Assembly: GCA_001781625.1 (NCBI GenBank)
Contig: MFLS01000027.1
Span: forward strand, 2,400 to 8,565
Length of the DNA stretch: 6,166 nucleotides
Direction: 5' to 3'
Origin: Candidatus Kaiserbacteria bacterium RIFCSPHIGHO2_12_FULL_56_13
Lineage (GTDB): Bacteria; Patescibacteriota; Minisyncoccia; Phycocordibacterales; Phycocordibacteraceae
The notes beneath the pieces are model-generated. The model was not told the DNA's origin. It made no database searches and worked only from the letters and a program-made list of their open reading frames with translations. Below are positions 1-5,520 of the stretch, piece after piece (positions within the stretch are counted from its first letter, which is position 1; each line of letters opens with the position of its first letter). The position numbers and the translations under genes were made by a program.

Positions 1-78
1 TGATTTGAAGATCAAAACCGGGCCGATAATGGCACAGATTAACTTTCTGTGCAAGAAAAGTGATGTGTGAACCAATCT
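1..78. other. Left-edge stretch with hairpin; possible end of a rightward gene
   Basis: This stretch is visibly AT-richer than the rest of the window. A perfect 7-bp inverted repeat (GCACAGA at 32-38, TCTGTGC at 46-52, 7-nt loop) lies just past the comF stop. Neither strand has a T-run after the stem, so it is at best a weak terminator for comF. One rightward frame is open from base 2 to a TGA at 68-70 (22 residues, ending CKKSDV), which could be the tail of an upstream gene converging on comF. The frame is too short to judge and resembles no family I recognise. Confidence 0.25.
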
Positions 79-711
79 TTAATGCGCGAGCGCGATGGGG
101 AGAATGTCGTGTGCGCCCGCGGCCTTGAGAGCAGAGATAGCAGCGGAGAGAGTGGCGCCCGTCGTGGTAACGTCGTCTATTACCACATAGGTAAAATCAG
201 TTCGATATATCAAACTGACTTTTGAATCGGGTATGGCGAAAGCGCCGCGCATATTTTTCGCACGCTCTGCTTTTGGGAGTGTGACCTGCGTCACGGTTTC
301 GCGCGTGCGGGTAAGGAGGTCGGTCACAAGCGAGATGCCAAGCTCTCTCCCCACGCGGCGCGCGACCTCTTCGACTTGGTTAAAGCCGCGCTCTCGGCGA
401 CGCTTTGCCCCGAGTGGTATCGGGATCAAGACGGCACTCGCAAGACCGTCGAATCGATCGTCGTTTCGCAGATAGTCGGCAAGCGCGGAGGCGAGTAACT
501 CAAAAGCTTTCGAACTCCCGTGATACTTCGCCTCGTGAATGACGGCCTGCACCTTGCGGTCGGCAAAGGGGAGGAGGGCAACAGTAGGCGGGTTTGTCCG
601 CGTTTCAAGCTGCGGCTCGAGGCGGGAGAGAAATTGGTCGACGGAGAGCTCACGCACAATCGCCTCGTCAGTGCGGAGCGGGAAGAGAAAGTCGAGCAAG
701 CGAGCCCACAT
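79..711 (-). CDS. comF: ComF-family phosphoribosyltransferase-like protein
   Basis: This is a 210-residue protein of the ComF/GntX type, a cytoplasmic PRT-fold protein linked to DNA uptake (natural transformation); its exact reaction is not settled for the family. Visible marks are the N-terminal LLDFLFP (5-11), AKYHG (61-65), the ComF signature IPIPL..KRRRERGFNQ (96-112) and the PRPP-binding loop VVIDDVTTTGAT (176-187). The usual N-terminal zinc ribbon is absent: the protein contains no cysteine at all, and the segment after LFP is acidic and ordinary. I chose the ATG at 711 because the frame upstream, to 792, runs into pilM and gives unrelated basic residues, whereas the family N-terminus begins at MWARLLDFLFP. 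The gene is divergent from pilM with a 14-bp gap, and there is no Shine-Dalgarno sequence. The family call is firm; the role in transformation is inferred. Confidence 0.9.
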   Translation of the reverse strand: MWARLLDFLFPLRTDEAIVRELSVDQFLSRLEPQLETRTNPPTVALLPFADRKVQAVIHEAKYHGSSKAFELLASALADYLRNDDRFDGLASAVLIPIPLGAKRRRERGFNQVEEVARRVGRELGISLVTDLLTRTRETVTQVTLPKAERAKNMRGAFAIPDSKVSLIYRTDFTYVVIDDVTTTGATLSAAISALKAAGAHDILPIALAH

Positions 712-719
712 GCTACTAT
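711..719 (+). promoter_or_regulatory. Extended -10 element for pilM
   Basis: TGC-TACTAT has a TGN extension (711-713) and a hexamer (714-719) matching TATAAT at four of six bases. The hexamer ends 6 nt before the pilM ATG at 726, and no ribosome binding site fits between, which predicts a leaderless mRNA. No good -35 lies 16-18 bp upstream, which an extended -10 can compensate for. The site falls partly in the first codons of comF. Confidence 0.5.
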
Positions 720-726
720 TTTGCCA
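718..726 (-). promoter_or_regulatory. Extended -10 element for comF
   Basis: Read on the minus strand, TGG-CAAAAT has the TGN extension (726-724) and a hexamer (723-718) matching TATAAT at four of six bases. Six nucleotides separate the hexamer from the comF ATG, so the transcript would start at or next to the A of the start codon (leaderless). No convincing -35 is seen. The element overlaps the pilM -10 on the other strand. Confidence 0.4.
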
Positions 727-1802
727 TGGCGTTTTTCGGGCTTTTCGGCTATAAGAGCAAAAGCGTGCTCGGCGTCGACATTGGCTCTTCATCTCTCAAG
801 GTCGTTCAGTTGAAAAAACAAAGCGGCAAGGCCGTCCTTGAGACCTATGGCGAACTCGCGCTCGGCCCTTATGCGGGACTTGAAGTGGGACAGGCGACCA
901 ATTTGCCGGCCGATAAGATTGCTGAAACCTTGCGCGACCTCTTGCGCGAAGCGAAAGTGACGACGAAAGAATGCGGCGTCGGGATACCGCTTGCGCGCTC
1001 TCTGCTAACCTCGGTCGAACTGCCCCACCGCGAAAACAGAGAGGAGCAAAAGACCGTCATCGAGCTTGAAGCGCGCAAATATATCCCCGTGCCGATCAAT
1101 GAGGTCCAACTCGATTGGTTCATCGTGCCTGAAGACGACCCTGCGGGGGCGCCAAAGGGCAAGGTGCGCGTGCTCCTTGTCGCGGTCCACAACGACGAGC
1201 TCACGCTCCTCTCAAGCGTGATGAAGGGCGCAGGGCTCGATGCGAGCTTTTATGAGCTCGAGATATTCAGCACGATCCGCGCCGTCGTCGATGAACCGGT
1301 GAAACCCGTGATGATTCTCGACATCGGTGCGGCGACGACAAAAGTGTATATCGTTGAGCACGGGATCGTCGCTTTTTCACATACGATTACGACTGGCGGG
1401 CAAGATGCAACGCGCGCGATCGCCGTCGGCGGGAATGTCACGATTGCCACCGCCGAGGCCTTGAAAAAGAAGAAGGGCTTTAGTGCGGCGCCTGCAGTAG
1501 CAGACCCGCGCCCGCAGCTCGAGCTCTCTTACTCGCGCATTTTTGCAGAGGCAGAGCGCGTGTTGAAGCAGTATGAGTCGCTCCATCAAAAGGCGATCGC
1601 TACGGTGATCCTCACCGGAGGGGGCGCCGTGACGAGAGATCTCGCGCGTTATGCCCAAACGGTATTTCCAGTCGAGGTGCGCATTGCCAACCCTTTTGCA
1701 AAAACTGAAGCGCCGGCTTTTATTCGTCCCGTCTTAGAGGAGATTGGCCCAGAGTTCGCCGTCGCCGTCGGTATCGCGCTCCGTAAGCTTGAAGATGCGT
1801 AG
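726..1802 (+). CDS. pilM: PilM, actin-like type IV pilus assembly protein
   Basis: This 358-residue protein is the cytoplasmic, FtsA/actin-fold ATP-binding platform of the T4P inner-membrane alignment complex, and in known systems it binds the cytoplasmic tail of PilN. The ATPase elements appear in order: phosphate-1 VDIGSSSLKVV (17-27), phosphate-2 LDIGAATTKVY (198-208) and adenosine-type ILTGGGAVTRD (295-305). The PilM-typical stretch around EARKYIPVPINEV (115-127) sits between them, and the length is normal for PilM. I chose the ATG at 726 because the frame is open from 594 but the extra residues antisense to comF look unlike any PilM; the N-terminus MAFFGLFG followed by VLGVDIG is typical. 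There is no Shine-Dalgarno sequence, and an extended -10 sits 6 nt upstream. It is the first gene of the rightward pilus cluster and is followed by a probable terminator before the pilN-like gene. Confidence 0.95.
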   Translation: MAFFGLFGYKSKSVLGVDIGSSSLKVVQLKKQSGKAVLETYGELALGPYAGLEVGQATNLPADKIAETLRDLLREAKVTTKECGVGIPLARSLLTSVELPHRENREEQKTVIELEARKYIPVPINEVQLDWFIVPEDDPAGAPKGKVRVLLVAVHNDELTLLSSVMKGAGLDASFYELEIFSTIRAVVDEPVKPVMILDIGAATTKVYIVEHGIVAFSHTITTGGQDATRAIAVGGNVTIATAEALKKKKGFSAAPAVADPRPQLELSYSRIFAEAERVLKQYESLHQKAIATVILTGGGAVTRDLARYAQTVFPVEVRIANPFAKTEAPAFIRPVLEEIGPEFAVAVGIALRKLEDA

Positions 1803-1815
1803 CGTGTGCACAGAG

Positions 1816-1853
1816 TCACCCTGCTTCGAGAGGGCGGGGTGATATACTTTTTT
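1816..1853 (+). terminator. Probable Rho-independent terminator after pilM
   Basis: The arms at 1816-1824 (TCACCCTGC) and 1834-1842 (GCGGGGTGA) pair over 9 bp with one G-T wobble around a 9-nt loop that includes TTCG. A T-rich tract, TATACTTTTTT (1843-1853), follows at once. The stem begins 13 nt after the pilM stop. The tract contains the -10 hexamer of the next gene, so termination and initiation would use the same bases. The call rests on hand pairing, and termination efficiency is unknown. Confidence 0.6.
1840..1848 (+). promoter_or_regulatory. Extended -10 promoter for the pilN-like gene
   Basis: TGA-TATACT has the TGN extension (1840-1842) and a five-of-six match to TATAAT (1843-1848). 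The hexamer ends 6 nt before the ATG at 1855, the same spacing as at pilM and comF, so a leaderless transcript is predicted. The TG lies in the 3' arm of the upstream terminator stem. No good -35 is visible. Confidence 0.55.
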
Positions 1854-1854
1854 C

Positions 1855-2484
1855 ATGGCGGTTCCTCCCTCGGTGCCGACTTCGTTTGTCCCGCGCACGA
1901 CTCCTCCCTCCGTGCGCCGCGGCGTTTTTGATTTTGGCGGCGCGTTCGCGTTTATCGGTTATGGTGCCCTTGCGCTCGCACTCCTCATGGCAGCCGGCAT
2001 CTTTGCCTATGAATGGTATCTTGAGAGCGTAGAAGGAGGAGCTCGGAAGGAGCTCCAAGAGGCCCAATCGGCCATCGATGCGGCGACTGTCGAGAGCTTC
2101 GTACGCCTGAATGACCGTCTCATCGAAGGAAAAAGGATTATCGAACGCCACCCCATGACCTCTGCGGTCTTTGATCTCGTTGAAAAGCTGACACCGGCAA
2201 GCGTGCGTTTGGCCTCGCTCTCCCTCTCATTCACTGATGCACGCATCGGAATCGTCTCGGCAAAGGGTACGGCGTCCTCCTTCAACGCGTTAGCGGCGCT
2301 CTCGGCCGCGCTCGGCAGGGACGGTCGCATCAAAGACGCTGTTTTCTCAGACATTTCGGTCGAGCAGGGCGGCGTATCCTTCACACTCTCAGCGGCTACC
2401 GACCTGGCGCTGACCGCCTTCGTTGCCACGGCGCTTCTGCCGACGTCGGCTCCTGAAGAGCCGACAGCCCCCCTTACGCCATGA
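1855..2484 (+). CDS. pilN: PilN-like type IV pilus inner-membrane protein
   Basis: This 209-residue bitopic membrane protein has a proline-rich cytoplasmic N-terminus (1-30, with TSFVPR at 9-14), one transmembrane segment (about 31-52), a charged helical and probably coiled-coil region (about 55-98), and an alpha/beta domain (about 103-190) starting MTSAVFDLVEKLTP, which fits the ferredoxin-like periplasmic domain of PilN. A proline- and threonine-rich tail follows. The PilN motif INLLP that docks on PilM is not present. The assignment comes from topology, size, weak sequence resemblance and position after pilM and before a PilO-like gene. The start at 1855 has no Shine-Dalgarno sequence but sits 6 nt after an extended -10. 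Its stop overlaps the pilO start (ATGA), which implies translational coupling. It may be annotated elsewhere only as a hypothetical protein. Confidence 0.75.
   Translation: MAVPPSVPTSFVPRTTPPSVRRGVFDFGGAFAFIGYGALALALLMAAGIFAYEWYLESVEGGARKELQEAQSAIDAATVESFVRLNDRLIEGKRIIERHPMTSAVFDLVEKLTPASVRLASLSLSFTDARIGIVSAKGTASSFNALAALSAALGRDGRIKDAVFSDISVEQGGVSFTLSAATDLALTAFVATALLPTSAPEEPTAPLTP
2445..2465 (+). other. Perfect 8-bp hairpin at the pilN-pilO junction
   Basis: GTCGGCTC (2445-2452) and GAGCCGAC (2458-2465) pair perfectly around a 5-nt loop inside the last codons of pilN. The stem ends 15 nt before the pilO ATG. No T-run follows (the next bases are C-rich), so it is not an intrinsic terminator. 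In mRNA it would sit where a ribosome approaches or restarts at pilO. It may equally be a by-product of GC-rich coding sequence. Confidence 0.4.
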
Positions 2485-3020
2485 CCAACCGCCTCGTACC
2501 TGCCGCCGCGCTCGTCATAGCCCTCGCGATCTTTTTCGGGTATGTGAGTCCGACCTACTCTGGTTCGGTAGCTGAGATCAAAGAGCGCGTTATGCGCGCT
2601 ACTTCGGCCTTGGACGCGGCCGCACGTTTTGGCGAAAAGCAGAATGAGCTCGCTTCGGCGCGAAATGCTATCTTGGTTGATGATCTCGCGCGTCTCGAGG
2701 CCCTCCTGCCTGATTCGGTCGACAATGTGAGCGTCATCCTCGACTTGACCTCGCTCGCAACGCGCTCGGGGCTCCTCCTCTCGAGCATCAATGTCGCCGC
2801 TTCACCCGCTGGGGGAGGCCAAGAGGCGGCAGCGCTCTCGCGCGTCGGCTCTATTGATCTCATACTCTCGGCAACGGGGAGCTATGAATCGTTCATCGCT
2901 TTTATCGCAGGCGTCGAGCGGAGCGCCCGTCTCCTCGATGTCACGGCTTTCGCCGTCAGAGGGTCGAACACGGGCGTGTACGGGTACAATCTCACCGTGC
3001 GCCTCTATTGGCTCCGCTGA
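2481..3020 (+). CDS. pilO: PilO-like type IV pilus inner-membrane protein
   Basis: This 179-residue protein has a very short cytoplasmic head, one N-terminal transmembrane segment (about 5-22), a helical heptad-like region (about 30-75) and a C-terminal domain. The stretch RLEALLPDSVDNVSVILDL (71-89) followed by A-x-x-SGLLLSSINV (93-104) matches the usual PilO pattern at the entry to its ferredoxin-like domain, and the rest (124-179) gives the alternating strands and helix expected there. PilO pairs with PilN outside the cytoplasmic membrane and links PilM and the motor to the rest of the machine. Its ATG overlaps the pilN stop (ATGA) and has no Shine-Dalgarno sequence, so translation probably depends on pilN. 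It is slightly shorter than proteobacterial PilO. Confidence 0.8.
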   Translation: MTNRLVPAAALVIALAIFFGYVSPTYSGSVAEIKERVMRATSALDAAARFGEKQNELASARNAILVDDLARLEALLPDSVDNVSVILDLTSLATRSGLLLSSINVAASPAGGGQEAAALSRVGSIDLILSATGSYESFIAFIAGVERSARLLDVTAFAVRGSNTGVYGYNLTVRLYWLR

Positions 3021-3027
3021 TACTTTT

Positions 3028-3309
3028 ATGACTCGAACGACTACTTTCTCTATCGTTGCCGTGCTCGTTCTTGGCCTCGCGGCGTGGTATTTCTTCGGCG
3101 GGGATACACCCGAGCTCCCGCTCACCGCGAGCGCGCCCGCTCTCCCCGCCGAACAGCAGTTTATCGATCTTGCGGGCCGGCTTGGCGCCATCTCCTTCGA
3201 CACAAGCATTTTTGACGACCCGCGATTCATGCTCCTCACCTCGATCGCGACGCCGATCGTCCCCGTGAGCCAAGGCCGCGAAGATCCGTTCGCACCTCTC
3301 GGCGTCTAG
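3028..3309 (+). CDS. Small membrane protein, PilP-like (GREDPFAPL tail)
   Basis: This 93-residue protein has one N-terminal transmembrane segment (about 7-23, flanked by a short TRTTT head), a proline- and alanine-rich linker (28-42), a helix (about 43-53) and a C-terminal part with FDTSIFDDPRFMLL (57-70). It ends GREDPFAPLGV (83-93). An R-x-D/N-PF motif is typical of PilP and of GspC-type proteins, and the position after pilO is the PilP position. There is no lipobox cysteine and the chain stops right after the motif, so the usual PilP beta domain is missing. It probably joins the PilN/PilO assembly; that is inference. The start at 3028 is preferred because the frame is open from 2791 but the earlier part overlaps pilO and has no hydrophobic start. 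There is no Shine-Dalgarno sequence; GATACTTTT abuts the ATG. Confidence 0.7.
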   Translation: MTRTTTFSIVAVLVLGLAAWYFFGGDTPELPLTASAPALPAEQQFIDLAGRLGAISFDTSIFDDPRFMLLTSIATPIVPVSQGREDPFAPLGV

Positions 3310-3312
3310 CAC

Positions 3313-3318
3313 GAGAGG
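3313..3318 (+). promoter_or_regulatory. Shine-Dalgarno site of pilB
   Basis: GAGAGG lies 9 nt before the ATG at 3328 but only 3 nt before the ATG at 3322. The spacing favours 3328 as the true start of pilB. It is the only convincing Shine-Dalgarno sequence before any gene in the window. Confidence 0.6.
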
Positions 3319-3327
3319 CGAATGCAC

Positions 3328-5112
3328 ATGAACCTCCTCTCCCTCGTTGAAGAAAAGGGACTCATCTCCGCGAAGGATCGTGTAGCGATGGAGGCCTCGA
3401 TAAAGCAGGAGAAACGCTCGCTTGAAGAGGTCTTGAACGAGCACGGCATCACGCCGGAGGACGCTCTTAAGATCGCAGGCGAGCGCTACGGTATCCCCGG
3501 CCGCATCCTTGAGGAACCGCCTGCCGAGCAAGAGGCGCTTTCGTACATCCCTGAAGAATCGGCACGCCATTACGGCTTCGTGCCGCTTCGGGTTGGAGAC
3601 GGCGCGCTTGAGGTCGGCATCGTCGATCCCGACAACATCGAGGCCATCGATGCTCTGCAGTTCATATCGGCCAAGGTCGGTATGCCCTACAAGCTCTTCC
3701 TCATAACGTCCGCCGATTTCGACCGCGTCATCGAAACCTACAAGAATCTTTCGGGCGAGATCGGTGTTGCGCTCTCCGAGTTCGAGATGGCGAGTCGCGC
3801 TGCCGCCGCCGAAGCGCGGGAGGGAAAAAAGACCACCGGTATCATCCCCGAGGCCGAGAGCACGCTCGACCTCGGGGGCGAGGGCGACATCGACAAGTTG
3901 AAAGAGGATGCGCCAGTCACCAAGATCGTCTCGACCATCTTGCGCTATGCGATCGAGGGGAAAGCAAGCGACATCCACATCGAGCCGACGCCCGAGAAGA
4001 CCCGGGTCCGCTTCAGAATGGACGGCATCTTGCACACCTCGCTCGAGCTTCCCAAGAAAGTGCATGAGGCGGTTGTCGCGCGCGTCAAGATCCTCGCGCA
4101 ATTACGGCTTGATGAGAAAAGGAAACCCCAGGACGGACGCTTCTCGGCGAGCGTCGAACAGCGCCGCATCGATTTTCGCGTTTCCACCTTCCCGACCGAG
4201 TACGGCGAAAAAGCCGAGATGCGCATCCTCGATCAGACCGCCGCTACGGCGACTCTTGAGTCGGTCGGTCTCGCGGGCGGGGAGCTCACCACCGTGCGCG
4301 AGATGTTGAATAGCCCCTACGGCATCATCCTCATCGCCGGCCCCACGGGTTCTGGCAAGTCGACGACCCTCTTTGCGATGCTCTCGGAGATAGATCGCGA
4401 GACCGAGAATGTGGTTTCTTTGGAAGACCCGGTCGAGTACCGGATCCCAGGCGTCTCGCAATCGCAGGTGAAGCCCGAGATCGAGTACACCTTCGCTTCA
4501 GGATTGCGCTCCATACTTCGCCAGGACCCGGACATCATCATGGTGGGAGAGATTCGTGATAAGGAGACCGCGCAGCTTGCGACCCAAGCGGCCTTGACCG
4601 GCCACCTCGTCTTCTCGACGATTCACACCAATACCGCGGCCGGCGCTATCCCGCGCCTCATTGATATGGGCGTCGACCCTTATTTGATCGCCCCGACCCT
4701 TGTCGCGGTCATCGGCCAGCGGCTGGTGCGCAAGCTCTGTCCCGGAGCAGGGAAGCCCTTCGCGATTAAGGACAGCATCCGCATACTCCTCGACAAGCAG
4801 TTCGCTGATCTCCCCGAACCGTATCGGCGCAAGCTCCCGCCCCTTAAGGCGTTCTACCGCGCGTCGCCGACGGAGGAGTGCCCCTCGGGCGTGCGCGGCC
4901 GTACCGCGGTCTTCGAGATACTAAAGATGAACAAGAAGCTCGAACAAGTCATCCTCAAAGACCCGGCCGAGGGCAATATACGCGCCGCGGCGCGTGAAGA
5001 CGGCATGCTCTCTATGCGGGAGAATGCTATCATTAAGGCGCTTGCCGGCGAGATCCCGTTTGAAGAAATCAACACTCTTGGCGGCGAGCTTTTCCTCGAG
5101 GACGAGCATTGA
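3328..5112 (+). CDS. pilB: PilB, type IV pilus extension ATPase (GspE/T2SSE family)
   Basis: This 594-residue cytoplasmic hexameric ATPase powers pilus polymerisation. An N-terminal MshEN/T2SSE_N-type domain (about 1-140) is followed by a charged linker and the secretion ATPase domain (from about 190). Visible motifs are KASDIHIEP in the N2 domain, Walker A GPTGSGKS (338-345), the Asp box SLEDPVEY (364-371), Walker B DIIMVGEIRD (402-411) and the His box TGHLVFSTIHTN (424-435). The catalytic elements are intact and the length is normal. The zinc-binding tetracysteine region is reduced: only Cys471 (LCPGAGK) and Cys518 (EECPSGVRGR) remain of the usual two CxxC pairs. The ATG at 3322 would add Met-His; 3328 fits the Shine-Dalgarno site better. 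PilB rather than PilT is indicated by the long N-terminus. It lies between the PilP-like gene and a receiver gene. Confidence 0.96.
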   Translation: MNLLSLVEEKGLISAKDRVAMEASIKQEKRSLEEVLNEHGITPEDALKIAGERYGIPGRILEEPPAEQEALSYIPEESARHYGFVPLRVGDGALEVGIVDPDNIEAIDALQFISAKVGMPYKLFLITSADFDRVIETYKNLSGEIGVALSEFEMASRAAAAEAREGKKTTGIIPEAESTLDLGGEGDIDKLKEDAPVTKIVSTILRYAIEGKASDIHIEPTPEKTRVRFRMDGILHTSLELPKKVHEAVVARVKILAQLRLDEKRKPQDGRFSASVEQRRIDFRVSTFPTEYGEKAEMRILDQTAATATLESVGLAGGELTTVREMLNSPYGIILIAGPTGSGKSTTLFAMLSEIDRETENVVSLEDPVEYRIPGVSQSQVKPEIEYTFASGLRSILRQDPDIIMVGEIRDKETAQLATQAALTGHLVFSTIHTNTAAGAIPRLIDMGVDPYLIAPTLVAVIGQRLVRKLCPGAGKPFAIKDSIRILLDKQFADLPEPYRRKLPPLKAFYRASPTEECPSGVRGRTAVFEILKMNKKLEQVILKDPAEGNIRAAAREDGMLSMRENAIIKALAGEIPFEEINTLGGELFLEDEH

Positions 5113-5134
5113 TCACCCCTTATCCACTTTTGTT

Positions 5135-5518
5135 ATGGCTTATCGCATCTACCTGGTAGACGACGACCGATTCCTTCTTGACCTCTACGCGGTCAAATTC
5201 AAGAACGCGGGGCACGAGGTCATCGCATTTACGGGGGGCGAAGAGCTCCTTACCGCACTCCGAAAAAAGGAGAAGGATCCTGACGCGATACTCCTCGAAC
5301 TCATCATGCCGGGGACCGATGGCTTCAGCGTCCTCGAGGCGATCCGCAAGGAGAAGCTCGCACCGAAAACACGCGTCATCATCCTTTCGAACCAAGGGCA
5401 GGAGTCCGACCTTGAAAAGGCGAAAGCGCTCGGCGCCGTAAGCTACATTGTTAAGGCCTCGGCTATTCCCTCAGAGGTGCTCGCACAGACCATCGCGACG
5501 ATCGACAAATCTCGCTGA
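5135..5518 (+). CDS. Single-domain response regulator (CheY-like) with Glu at the phosphorylation site
   Basis: This is a 127-residue stand-alone receiver domain with no output domain. Numbered against CheY, the acidic pair is Asp10-Asp11, the switch serine is Ser85 (ILSN), the aromatic is Tyr104 and the lysine is Lys107 (YIVKAS), each at the CheY spacing. The phospho-acceptor position is Glu55 (LLELIMPG) in place of Asp. The codon is GAA, so a single-base reading error alone would be enough to create it, but the sequence reads cleanly. A Glu here often mimics phosphorylation, so the protein may be locked in an active-like state or work as a phosphate-independent adaptor. It sits 22 nt after pilB and 2 nt before pilT, which suggests it acts on one of the motors. 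The start at 5135 is preferred over the open frame from 4994 because the receiver begins at MAYRIYLVDDD. There is no Shine-Dalgarno sequence. Confidence 0.92.
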   Translation: MAYRIYLVDDDRFLLDLYAVKFKNAGHEVIAFTGGEELLTALRKKEKDPDAILLELIMPGTDGFSVLEAIRKEKLAPKTRVIILSNQGQESDLEKAKALGAVSYIVKASAIPSEVLAQTIATIDKSR

Positions 5519-5520
5519 TC

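Noticed and set aside
32..52. Hairpin past comF as an intrinsic terminator
   Set aside because: The 7-bp stem is real, but neither strand has a T-run after it; it is kept only as an uncertain structure.
594..725. N-terminal extension of pilM by 44 residues
   Set aside because: The extra residues are antisense to comF and unlike PilM; a -10 element and the family N-terminus support the ATG at 726.
712..792. N-terminal extension of comF by 27 residues
   Set aside because: The extension is basic, runs through the pilM start and contains the only cysteines of the frame in no zinc-finger pattern; family homology begins at MWARLLDFLFP.
2791..3027. Long N-terminal extension of the PilP-like protein
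   Set aside because: It overlaps pilO in another frame, and the transmembrane segment expected at the N-terminus begins only after the ATG at 3028.
2992..4101. 369-residue open frame on the minus strand across the PilP-like gene and the first half of pilB
   Set aside because: It lies antisense to clear PilB sequence, is rich in Arg, Asp and Gly as expected of a frame opposite GC-rich codons, shows no domain pattern and has no start signal.
4994..5134. 47-residue extension of the response regulator overlapping pilB
   Set aside because: A receiver domain starts directly at MAYRIYLVDDD; the extension is a shadow of the pilB C-terminus.
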